Shown one piece after another: positions 14,945-21,921 of a stretch of 43,689 nt of DNA (position 1 is the first letter of the stretch; each line of letters begins with the position of its first letter). The DNA is from Phycisphaerales bacterium (GTDB lineage: Bacteria; Planctomycetota; Phycisphaerae; Tepidisphaerales; Tepidisphaeraceae): the NCBI GenBank assembly GCA_028291615.1, contig JAQGHM010000014.1, forward strand, positions 1 through 43,689. Reading direction: 5' to 3'. The notes under the pieces are model-generated. The model had not been told where the DNA came from. It saw nothing but the letters and a program-made list of their open reading frames with translations, and searched no databases. A program made the translations under genes and the position numbers.

Positions 14945-15757
14945 TCAGGCGCCCAACTCTCTGCTGCGCCGTTCGGCTGCCTTCATCGCATCTTCAATGA
15001 TACTCCCTAGCCCTCGCTCCTCCATATGGGAAATCGCGGCGTGGGTTGTGCCGTTGGGGGTGGTGACTTTACGCCTGAGTTCCTGGGGCGAATCCGGACT
15101 GTTCAGCAGCATCTTGGCTGAGCCCAGGGCGGTTTTGCTGGCCAGGCGATGGGCTTGCTCGGCGGTGAGGCCAAGTTCCACGCCGGCGCGGATCATCTGC
15201 TCTACGAAGTAGAAGAAATAGGCGGGCCCCGATCCCGATACCGCCGTTACGGCGTCGATCTGATTTTCGTCCACGTCGATGACGTCAGCCGACGCTTCGA
15301 AGATCCGCCGCGCTGCTGCCAAATCGGTGGCGGTGGCGTGTTTGCCGGGCGCGATGGCGACCATTCCCTCGCCGACGAGCATGGGCGTATTGGGCATGCT
15401 CCGCACTACGCGCCACGACCGGCCTTGGCCGAGGAATTTTTCGATCGACGCCGCGCGAACGCCGGCGGCGATGGAGATGACGAGCGTCTCGGCACGGAGC
15501 ACCTCGCCGATGCCGCCGAGCACGTCTTCCATCTGGTATGGCTTGACCGAGAGGAGCAGGGCATTGGATTGCCGGGCGACCTCGACGTTGGCTTCGACTG
15601 CCTTGACCTTCAATTCATCCGCGAAGAGCTTGCGGCGCGGTTCGGCGACGTCGGCAGCGATCAGTTGGTCGGCCTTGAATAAGCTGGCGCGAAGGAGGCC
15701 GCGGACGATGGCCTCAGCCATCTGGCCCGCGCCGATGATTCCCAGTTCGTAAGACAT
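14945..15757 (-). CDS. proC: Pyrroline-5-carboxylate reductase
   Basis: 270-aa NAD(P)H-dependent enzyme that makes proline from pyrroline-5-carboxylate. The N-terminal Rossmann motif is LGIIGAGQMAEAIVRGLL. The mid-protein signature RSMPNTPMLVGEGM and the C-terminal substrate/dimer segment AVSGSGPAYFFYFVEQM followed by LTAEQAHRLA are diagnostic of ProC. ATG 15757 (MSYELGIIGAG) is preferred; the frame extends upstream to a GTG at 15799, adding residues that do not match the family. It lies 33 bp upstream of the DoxX gene on the same strand, so these genes may form an operon. Confidence 0.93.
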   Translation of the reverse strand: MSYELGIIGAGQMAEAIVRGLLRASLFKADQLIAADVAEPRRKLFADELKVKAVEANVEVARQSNALLLSVKPYQMEDVLGGIGEVLRAETLVISIAAGVRAASIEKFLGQGRSWRVVRSMPNTPMLVGEGMVAIAPGKHATATDLAAARRIFEASADVIDVDENQIDAVTAVSGSGPAYFFYFVEQMIRAGVELGLTAEQAHRLASKTALGSAKMLLNSPDSPQELRRKVTTPNGTTHAAISHMEERGLGSIIEDAMKAAERRSRELGA

Positions 15758-15840
15758 GGGCGGGACTTTACCAGAAAATGCGACGCAAGACGGTGGCACC
15801 GACTTCCGTCGTTAGATGATGGATTGTAAGGTTACACGCC

Positions 15841-17226
15841 ATGCTCAACACCGTTCTCCAACAGATCGACGCCAACCGCCAGCAATCCCTTGAAGGCCTC
15901 AAAGCCTTCCTCCGCATCCCCAGCGTCAGCACCAAGCCCGAGCATCAGCCCGACATGGAGCGCTGCGCCCAGTTTGTCGCCGACCAACTCGCCGCTTGCG
16001 GCTTCGCACCGCAAATCCTGCCGACCGCCGGTCATCCCATCGTCGTCGCCAGGAACCAGCACCAACCCAACCGTCCCACCGTCCTGGTCTACGGCCATTA
16101 CGACGTCCAACCTCCTGAACCCCTCGATCAGTGGACCACGCCGGCCTTCGACCCCAGCGTTCGCAAAGACGAGAACGGCTTCGACGCGATCTATGCCCGC
16201 GGCGCGGTGGATGACAAAGGGCAGGTCTGGTGTCACATCGAAGCGCTACGCGCCTGGCGGCAGGGGGGTGGCGTTCCGGTCAACATCACCCTCCTCATCG
16301 AGGGCGAAGAAGAGATCGGCAGCGTCAATCTCGAACAATTCATCCGCGACCATAAAGACGAACTGCAAGCCGACATCGCGCTTGTCTCCGACACCAACCA
16401 ATTCGCCCGCAACGTCCCCGCCATCACCTACGGCCTGCGCGGGCTGGTCTACACCGAGGTCACACTCACCGGCCCATCCCACGACCTACACTCCGGCCTC
16501 TACGGCGGCACGCTGCACAACCCCGCCAACGCGCTCTGTGAGCTTCTCGCCACCCTCCACAACCCCGACGGCAGCGTCAACATCCCCGGCTTCTACGACG
16601 ATGTCCGCAAGCTCACCGACCAGGAACGTAAAATCTGGGCCAGCCTCCCGTTCAACGATGAAAAACACCGCAAGGAAATGGGCGTCCCCCACCTCTTCGG
16701 CGAGGCGGGCTTCAGCACGCTGGAGCGAAAGTGGGCGAGGCCGACGCTGGACATCAACGGCCTGACCAGCGGCTACCAAGGCCCCGGCGCAAAAACGATT
16801 ATTCCCGCCAAAGCCAGCGCCAAAGTCTCCATGCGCTTAGTCCCCGATCAGGAGCCGAAGAAGATCGAAGCCGCCTTCCGCCGCGCGCTGGAATCGCGCC
16901 TCCCCAAAACCGTCACCCTCGACATCCACGTTCATAGCGGCGCCGCCCCGAGCATCCTCCCCATCGACAACCCCGCGACGCAACTGGCCGCCAAGGCCGT
17001 CAAGACCGGCTTTGGCATCGACCCGGTCTTCATGCGCGAAGGCGGCACGGTCCCCGTCGGCACGCTCTTCAAAGCCGCCATGGGCATCGACACGCTCTTC
17101 GTCGGCTTCGGGCTAAGCGATGACCGCGTGCATAGTCCGAACGAAAAGTTCGATTTGGATGCGCTGCACAAAGGCACCAGAACCGCCGCAGCGCTGTATG
17201 CCGAACTGGCTAAATTACAGGTGTGA
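15841..17226 (+). CDS. M20 family metallopeptidase (dipeptidase)
   Basis: 461-aa zinc peptidase of the M20/M25/M40 family, dipeptidase/CNDP-like branch. First metal ligand motif VYGHYDVQPPEP, bridging Asp in ARGAVDDKGQV, and the catalytic Glu pair in EGEEEIGSVN are all present. The dimerisation (lid) domain begins around YGLRGLVYTEVTLTGPSHDLHSGLYGG, and the last zinc-ligand region ends VGFGLSDDRVHSPNEKFD. No signal peptide, so likely cytoplasmic hydrolysis of peptides or N-acyl amino acids. A weak AAGG precedes ATG 15841. The plus strand switches from G-rich to C-rich at the boundary with proC. Confidence 0.9.
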   Translation: MLNTVLQQIDANRQQSLEGLKAFLRIPSVSTKPEHQPDMERCAQFVADQLAACGFAPQILPTAGHPIVVARNQHQPNRPTVLVYGHYDVQPPEPLDQWTTPAFDPSVRKDENGFDAIYARGAVDDKGQVWCHIEALRAWRQGGGVPVNITLLIEGEEEIGSVNLEQFIRDHKDELQADIALVSDTNQFARNVPAITYGLRGLVYTEVTLTGPSHDLHSGLYGGTLHNPANALCELLATLHNPDGSVNIPGFYDDVRKLTDQERKIWASLPFNDEKHRKEMGVPHLFGEAGFSTLERKWARPTLDINGLTSGYQGPGAKTIIPAKASAKVSMRLVPDQEPKKIEAAFRRALESRLPKTVTLDIHVHSGAAPSILPIDNPATQLAAKAVKTGFGIDPVFMREGGTVPVGTLFKAAMGIDTLFVGFGLSDDRVHSPNEKFDLDALHKGTRTAAALYAELAKLQV

Positions 17227-17256
17227 AGCCTGGTGATCGTGAAATGGGGGAACGCA

Positions 17257-18099
17257 ATGTCCGAGAAGCCACTATCGCCGACCGCCTCGTCCCTGGCCGT
17301 CGAAGCCTTCTGCCTCGGTTGTGGTTATCCCCTCCATCCACTGAAGCGCGAATTCGGCAACTGTCCCGAATGTGGACGCCCGTTCCACCTTGCGGACTCT
17401 ACCACCACCAGCCGGACCCCAAACGCGCTCCGCCTCCGCCGCGTCCGTGAAGCAAGTCGACGCCGATTTCGCCAGCTGCGAGAAGCCTACCTCCGCGCCA
17501 TCGCCCGCCCCGCGCCCTGGCTCCGCCCAGCCGCACTCGCCGTTCACGTCACGTCGATCGTCGTAAGCATCCTGCTATTAGGCGACGTGTTCATCCCCCT
17601 GGTGATCCTCGGTGCCGGCTCGTGCTGCGTCGCCCTCGCCCACCTGCCACGTCAGATCGCCCGACGCCGCTTGGGCCGGATCGGTCAGTTCCCAGCCGAG
17701 GCCACGAAGATCGACATCACCAAACTCCATCGGATGCGCAAGGCGTCTCTCTGGATCGCATTCCTGCTGCTGCTTCGACTGCCGTTCTACCTCATCTTTC
17801 TCATCAACCTCGCCGCGTTCAATGGCGTCGCGCATCAGGTCGATACCGATCCCGCCTGCGCCGCCCACCCGTCGTTCGCCCTGATGGGATTCTTTCCGAT
17901 TCGCGAGCGGCTGGTCGGACACGGCGGCGCAGACTTCGAACTGCCCACCGGCAGAACGCTCCTCTACCGCCCCGCTTGGAACGCCGATTACTACGACTCA
18001 CACGTGCGCCACGCGGGCGGACGCTGGTTCGTCTGCGACCTGCCGCTCCGCCAGTGCACGTTCTTTGGAGGAGTGCGAGGCCGTCATTGGTCAGATTAG
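17257..18099 (+). CDS. Zinc-ribbon membrane protein (tandem paralogue 1)
   Basis: 280-aa protein with an N-terminal zinc ribbon, CLGCGYPL and CPECGRPF (two CxxC knuckles), then a basic region and hydrophobic segments around LAVHVTSIVVSILLLGDVFIPLVIL and SLWIAFLLLLRLPFYLIFLINL. The C-terminal part is soluble and Trp/Tyr-rich. ATG 17257 is chosen because GGGGG lies 6 nt upstream; an in-frame GTG at 17233 is possible. The next gene shares the same layout (CxxC ribbon, membrane pairs, FRVPFY/LRLPFY motif), so they are tandem paralogues. Function unknown; similar zinc-ribbon membrane proteins seem common in planctomycetes. Confidence 0.7.
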   Translation: MSEKPLSPTASSLAVEAFCLGCGYPLHPLKREFGNCPECGRPFHLADSTTTSRTPNALRLRRVREASRRRFRQLREAYLRAIARPAPWLRPAALAVHVTSIVVSILLLGDVFIPLVILGAGSCCVALAHLPRQIARRRLGRIGQFPAEATKIDITKLHRMRKASLWIAFLLLLRLPFYLIFLINLAAFNGVAHQVDTDPACAAHPSFALMGFFPIRERLVGHGGADFELPTGRTLLYRPAWNADYYDSHVRHAGGRWFVCDLPLRQCTFFGGVRGRHWSD

Positions 18100-18142
18100 A
18101 AAGGCGCGAGTTCGCGCGGGCTCTGGTAAAAGGGGGACAATC

Positions 18143-18859
18143 GTGACTGACCAACGTGACCAGCCGATTGCAGCAGTCGCCCCGGACGCGTTCTGCATTG
18201 ACTGCGCCTACCCACTTAACCAACTCGAATCTGCGACGCGGCGATGTCCCGAATGTGGCCGGGCGTTCAATCCGATCGACCCCGCCACGGTAATCATGAA
18301 CCGCTCCATACCGGACGGCATCCGCTGGGCACTCCGCCCGGCGCGCTGGCTTTACCCGACCGTCCGAGGCGTCGTCATCGTCGCGCTCCTGGCCGATGTA
18401 TTTCTCGCTGGCGTCATCGTCCACGCGTGGATCGCGCTGGGCTTGATCTGGCTGCCGGTCGGAATCGTCTACTACCTGCGCCGCAAACTGCGCAGTTGGG
18501 TCGTGTGGCACTACCGGCAGAATCGGGCGCTGCTCAAGGTGGATAACCATCAGAAACTGCGATCGCGACAGTTGATTGCCCTTACGGTGATCCTGCTGCT
18601 CTTTCGCGTGCCCTTCTACGCGGTCTTTCTCCCAAGCCTCCACTGGCTCAACAAGGCCGCGCACGAAGAGTATGCGGTTAAGCCGTACGATTCGCCCCGC
18701 CCGAAGCTCACCGTCATCGGCCTGATGCCGGTTTCTGAGGTGACGGTCGATTTCAGCGGCGCAACCATATGGACGGGGCTCGGCGCGATCAGTTATCACG
18801 AAACCTACGACGACAAACACTGGTGGGAGTTCAGCGATCAATCCCGCCTGCCGTGGTAA
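18143..18859 (+). CDS. Zinc-ribbon membrane protein (tandem paralogue 2)
   Basis: 238-aa paralogue of the preceding gene. The N-terminal ribbon has CIDCAYPL and CPECGRAF, followed by hydrophobic segments (GVVIVALLADVFLAGVIVHA; LIALTVILLLFRVPFYAVFL) and a C-terminal soluble domain rich in aromatic residues. GTG 18143 is favoured because AGGGGGA ends 5 nt before it, whereas the longer open frame beginning at 18065 would overlap the previous gene. The two genes are 43 bp apart and likely co-transcribed. No catalytic motif is visible; the ribbon might bind zinc structurally or interact with a partner. Function unknown. Confidence 0.7.
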   Translation: MTDQRDQPIAAVAPDAFCIDCAYPLNQLESATRRCPECGRAFNPIDPATVIMNRSIPDGIRWALRPARWLYPTVRGVVIVALLADVFLAGVIVHAWIALGLIWLPVGIVYYLRRKLRSWVVWHYRQNRALLKVDNHQKLRSRQLIALTVILLLFRVPFYAVFLPSLHWLNKAAHEEYAVKPYDSPRPKLTVIGLMPVSEVTVDFSGATIWTGLGAISYHETYDDKHWWEFSDQSRLPW

Positions 18860-18894
18860 TGCCACATACATCAGGGGACGCGATGCAATTCCGA

Positions 18895-18922
18895 TCCATC
18901 CTTCATCCTTCCTCATTCATCC
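18895..18922 (+). repeat. Heptamer tandem repeat, TTCATCC family
   Basis: Four consecutive 7-nt units TCCATCC, TTCATCC, TTCCTCA, TTCATCC. The tract supplies the stop codon (18917-18919, minus strand) of the methyltransferase gene. The heptamer is the same as at 3744-3771, 15 kb away. Confidence 0.65.
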
Positions 18923-19528
18923 TTCGGCCGCTTTCCCCATCGCCACCGTGCAATCGCCCGGCAGGTAATCCTCCAGCTTCCGCACGCGGTCGCTCAGCGT
19001 GCGCGCGAAGGCCATCACCTCGTCGGCTGGATGCCAGACGAGATAATCCGCCCCCGCCAGGCGCGACGAGCAGAGGAAGTTGAAGACCAGCGTCTCTCGT
19101 GCCGCGTCGTACGCGCGGCTGAGCGTGGAATAGAATCCGCTCGAATCCATCGTGTTGAGCGACCCGCTGAACAGGATGACATCCGCCCGCGCCGCCGCCA
19201 GTTGCTGCGGCTGGGCAATGAAGTCCGCCTCGATGATCTCGCACTGCGGATGTCCTTTCGCCCGCGCCGCTTCCGCGAGCGTGGCGACGCCTTCGATCCC
19301 CGTGTACGACGCCACGCGCACCTTTCGGGCGAGCAGATAGTCGAGCAGGTCGGCCCGCCCGCAGCCGACGTCCAGCAGGCGCTTGCCGGTGAGATCGACC
19401 AGCCGCCGCATTGCCTCGAAGCGCAGGGCCTGTGTCTGCGGACTCGCCCAGAGCAGCGAGCCGAACCCGGCGCCATGCCGCCGCGCGGCGCGCTCGTACG
19501 GCTCTAGATAGTCGGGCCTCTCACCCAT
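18917..19528 (-). CDS. Class I SAM-dependent methyltransferase
   Basis: About 203 aa. The SAM-binding motif I is RLLDVGCGRADLLDYLL, preceded by a helix typical of small methyltransferases, followed by YTGIEGVATLAEAARAKG (motif II region), IIEADFIAQ and ADVILFSGSLNTMD (motif IV-like). The substrate is unknown. The start is uncertain: ATG 19528 (MGERPDYLEPY) is used, but GTG 19573 would add 15 residues (VTIQNFEDGVYHLRP). The frame remains open well beyond that, over the divergent gene. The gene is head-to-head with the PNPOx-like gene with almost no room for a promoter. Confidence 0.75.
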   Translation of the reverse strand: MGERPDYLEPYERAARRHGAGFGSLLWASPQTQALRFEAMRRLVDLTGKRLLDVGCGRADLLDYLLARKVRVASYTGIEGVATLAEAARAKGHPQCEIIEADFIAQPQQLAAARADVILFSGSLNTMDSSGFYSTLSRAYDAARETLVFNFLCSSRLAGADYLVWHPADEVMAFARTLSDRVRKLEDYLPGDCTVAMGKAAEG

Positions 19529-19573
19529 CGGGCGGAGATGATAGACTCCGTCCTCGAAATTCTGAATGGTCAC

Positions 19574-20125
19574 ATGCTTCCATGGCTCCCCATTTTCCGA
19601 GACGCGCTCGACGCCGAATACGGCGAGCGCCCGCGCATCGCCACGCTGGCGACGGTCGATGCAGAGCATCGCCCGCGCGCCCGCAGCGTCATCCTCCGCC
19701 GGATCGACGACAACGGCGCGCTCTGGATCGTCAGCTCGGCACACAGCGAGAAGAACGGCCAGATCCGTCAAACGCCCGCCGCCGAGCTCGTCCTCTACTT
19801 ACCGATTGCCCGTGAGCAGTTCCGTCTCTTTGGGCCGGCTGGCATTATCGGAAGGGTGGATGACGAAGCGGCGCGGCAAGCGTTCTGGGCCACGCTCTCA
19901 GATGCCGCCCGCGCCAGCTTCTATTGGCCCACGATCGGGCAGCCCGCGAACAACGATAGCGCCGTCCCGGCGGCCCTCCCGCCCGATACGCCCGTGCCCG
20001 ACCACTTCGAACTGATCCGCATCCAGCCGATTCAGGTCGAGCACCTGACCACCGCCGCTCTCCCCCACCGTCGCACCCGCTACCGCCAATCCACAGCCTG
20101 GCAGCCAGAACCGATCAACCCGTGA
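19574..20125 (+). CDS. Pyridoxamine 5'-phosphate oxidase-like FMN-binding protein
   Basis: 183 aa; FMN-binding split-barrel protein of the PNPOx/Alr4036-like type. Core: RIATLATVDAEHRPRARSVILRRIDDNGALWIVSSAHSEKN, with the FMN phosphate-binding RxxxLR-like segment, then PAAELVLYLPIAREQFRLFG. The C-terminus HRRTRYRQ...W...INP resembles the PNPOx C-terminal motif. It may oxidise PNP/PMP, but many relatives do not, so no symbol is given. Start is ambiguous: ATG 19574 (MLPWLPIFRDAL) or ATG 19538, 12 codons earlier; neither has a well-spaced ribosome site. Confidence 0.75.
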   Translation: MLPWLPIFRDALDAEYGERPRIATLATVDAEHRPRARSVILRRIDDNGALWIVSSAHSEKNGQIRQTPAAELVLYLPIAREQFRLFGPAGIIGRVDDEAARQAFWATLSDAARASFYWPTIGQPANNDSAVPAALPPDTPVPDHFELIRIQPIQVEHLTTAALPHRRTRYRQSTAWQPEPINP

Positions 20126-20128
20126 CCC

Positions 20129-20156
20129 TTTTGCCTTTTGCCCTTTGCCTTTTGCC
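20129..20156 (+). repeat. Heptamer tandem repeat TTTTGCC
   Basis: Four heptamers in register: TTTTGCC, TTTTGCC, CTTTGCC, TTTTGCC, beginning 4 nt after the stop codon at 20123-20125. Fills most of the gap to the next gene. Confidence 0.7.
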
Positions 20157-20180
20157 TTCGTCCCCCTACCATCCCGCCCC

Positions 20181-20549
20181 ATGCGCTTCCTGCTTATCGG
20201 CAACCTGACTCCCGCCGTCGCCGCCGCGATCGTCCGGCACGGCCACCAGACCGCCACGCCCGAGTCGCTTCACCTGACCGAGGTCACGCCCAAGGATGAT
20301 GTGCTCAAGGCGGCCACCAAGGCCCAGCTCGACATCGTCACCGCCGATCCGGAAATGGCCGACGCTCCCTTCAAGCACGATTTCTACTTTCAGCGGTCGA
20401 TCGTCTTTCTGCAGCTCACCGGCGGGGACATCGAGCAGGACGACGCGATCGACCGCCTCTTCACCCGCTACAAAGCCCCCAAGCCCAAGCGGCTTTACAC
20501 GGTGACCGAAGGGCGCGTGAAGGTACGTCAGCTTCCGGGATCGATCTGA
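20181..20549 (+). CDS. DUF5615-like (PIN-fold) small protein, possibly degenerate
   Basis: 122 aa. MRFLLIGNLTPAVAAAIVRHGH followed by DDVLKAATKAQLDIVTADPEMAD resembles PIN-like DUF5615 proteins, which usually begin F-L-L-D-E-N-L-P and carry the second acidic pair at L-V-T-x-D-x-D. Here the first acidic residues are replaced by I-G-N, while the second region keeps T-A-D-P-E. The active site may therefore be incomplete, so nuclease activity is doubtful. No antitoxin-like partner is adjacent: the upstream gene is PNPOx-like and the downstream one is a small membrane protein. ATG 20181 is the natural family start; an upstream in-frame ATG at 20145 lies in the heptamer tract. Assignment is by pattern only. 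Confidence 0.6.
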   Translation: MRFLLIGNLTPAVAAAIVRHGHQTATPESLHLTEVTPKDDVLKAATKAQLDIVTADPEMADAPFKHDFYFQRSIVFLQLTGGDIEQDDAIDRLFTRYKAPKPKRLYTVTEGRVKVRQLPGSI

Positions 20550-20594
20550 CCGAGAGTTTTGTCGCTCGGTTCGCGGATGATAGACTGGTGAGCC

Positions 20595-20906
20595 ATGTCC
20601 GAATCAACCCTGGAACCCGCTCAAGTGATCGCCTACGCCTCCCCGGGCATGACCAAGCCGCGGATTACGTTTCGCGGCGCGGTGACGACGCTGATCGTCG
20701 GCGGGGCGTTCCTGCTGCTGGCGATCGGTCTGGTGTTGATCGCGTGGTCGATCTTCAGGGAGTTTTCGGAGCTGCAATATCGCCGCGGCGACTCCCTGGA
20801 GATCCTGGGTACTTTCGTCAGCGTTCTGGCGGGCATCTCGTTCTTCATCGGAACAATCATCGCCTTCATCGGCCTGCGCGGCGTGCGCCAGCGCGAGCTC
20901 AATTGA
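20595..20906 (+). CDS. Small two-helix membrane protein
   Basis: 103 aa. Two predicted membrane helices, GAVTTLIVGGAFLLLAIGLV and LGTFVSVLAGISFFIGTIIA, separated by a short charged loop with EFSELQYRRGDS; the C-terminus RGVRQRELN is basic. The N-terminal 25 residues are soluble. I do not recognise a family. ATG 20595 lacks a clear ribosome site. It stands alone, 45 bp after the PIN-like gene and 29 bp before the PfkB gene, and may be co-transcribed with either. Confidence 0.55.
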   Translation: MSESTLEPAQVIAYASPGMTKPRITFRGAVTTLIVGGAFLLLAIGLVLIAWSIFREFSELQYRRGDSLEILGTFVSVLAGISFFIGTIIAFIGLRGVRQRELN

Positions 20907-20935
20907 AAACACTCATCCCTTAACTATTCATCACT

Positions 20936-21838
20936 ATGTCTCTTCTCGTCACCGGCAGCATTGGCATCGATACCGTTGAAACCCCATTCGGCAAGCGTGA
21001 AAACGTCATCGGCGGGTCGGCCATTTACTTCTCGTACGCCGCCTCGTTTTTCACGCCGGTCCGCCTAGTAGGTGCGGTCGGTGAGGATGCGCCTGGAGAA
21101 ATCTTCAAAGTGTTCGGTGATCAGGATGTGGACACCACCGGCCTGGAAGTCCGCAAAGGATCGAAGACGTTTCGCTGGCACGGGTCGTATGTGAAGGACT
21201 TGAACGAAGCCGTCTCAGTCCAGACGGACCTGAACATCCTCGCCGAGGCCGCGCCGAAGATTCCGGAGAAGTTTCTCGATTCGAAGTACATCTTCCTGGC
21301 CAACACGCACCCGGTGCTGCAGCAGCAGATGGCGGCTTCGCTGAAGAAGCCGAAGTTGATCGTCGCGGACACGATGAACCTCTGGATCAACACCGCTCGG
21401 CCCGAGCTGCTCAAGACGCTGAAGATGATTGACGGCCTGGTGCTCAATGATGGCGAGGCGCGCCTGCTGACGGAAAAGAAGAACCTGATCGAAGCCGCGC
21501 GCGAGGTGCTGAAGATGGGGCCGAAATTCGTGGTCATCAAGAAGGGGGAGCACGGCTGCCTGATGTGCAGCGGCGATCACATCTTCGCGCTGCCGGCGTA
21601 TCCGGCGGATACGGTCATCGATCCCACCGGCGCGGGCGACAGCTTCGCAGGCGGGATGATGGGCTACCTCAGCACGCAGGGGAACGTGTCGATGGCGACG
21701 CTCAAGCGGGCGCTGGCGTTTGGCACGGTGGTCGCAAGCTACACGATCGCCGATTTTTCGCTCGGCGGATTAAAGGCGACCGATCGTGAGAAGATTGACC
21801 ATCGCTGGACTCAGTTCAAGCAGATCGTCGATTTCTAA
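20936..21838 (+). CDS. PfkB family carbohydrate/nucleoside kinase
   Basis: 300-aa PfkB-fold kinase. N-terminal strand SLLVTGSIGIDTVETPFG, substrate motif VIGGSAIYFSYAASFF, and the C-terminal signature DPTGAGDSFAGGMMGYL containing the catalytic Asp and anion hole. It differs clearly from the KDG kinase at the window start. The substrate (sugar, nucleoside or other) cannot be read from the sequence; the GGSAIYFS pattern is seen in a group of bacterial PfkB proteins of unclear substrate. Start ATG 20936 agrees with the fold; no strong ribosome site is visible. Confidence 0.85.
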   Translation: MSLLVTGSIGIDTVETPFGKRENVIGGSAIYFSYAASFFTPVRLVGAVGEDAPGEIFKVFGDQDVDTTGLEVRKGSKTFRWHGSYVKDLNEAVSVQTDLNILAEAAPKIPEKFLDSKYIFLANTHPVLQQQMAASLKKPKLIVADTMNLWINTARPELLKTLKMIDGLVLNDGEARLLTEKKNLIEAAREVLKMGPKFVVIKKGEHGCLMCSGDHIFALPAYPADTVIDPTGAGDSFAGGMMGYLSTQGNVSMATLKRALAFGTVVASYTIADFSLGGLKATDREKIDHRWTQFKQIVDF

Positions 21839-21921
21839 CGGCTTATTGCGTTTCGCCTGTGTGCGCACAACCCTCTGATCTTGCCGCTGTAGAACAGTGC
21901 GGAGCCTGGGTTCCGCCGACC

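Noticed and set aside
17819..18916. 365-codon minus-strand frame opposite the zinc-ribbon genes
   Set aside because: Both plus-strand genes have CxxC ribbons, ribosome sites and membrane segments; the minus frame is Arg/Asp-rich without motifs.
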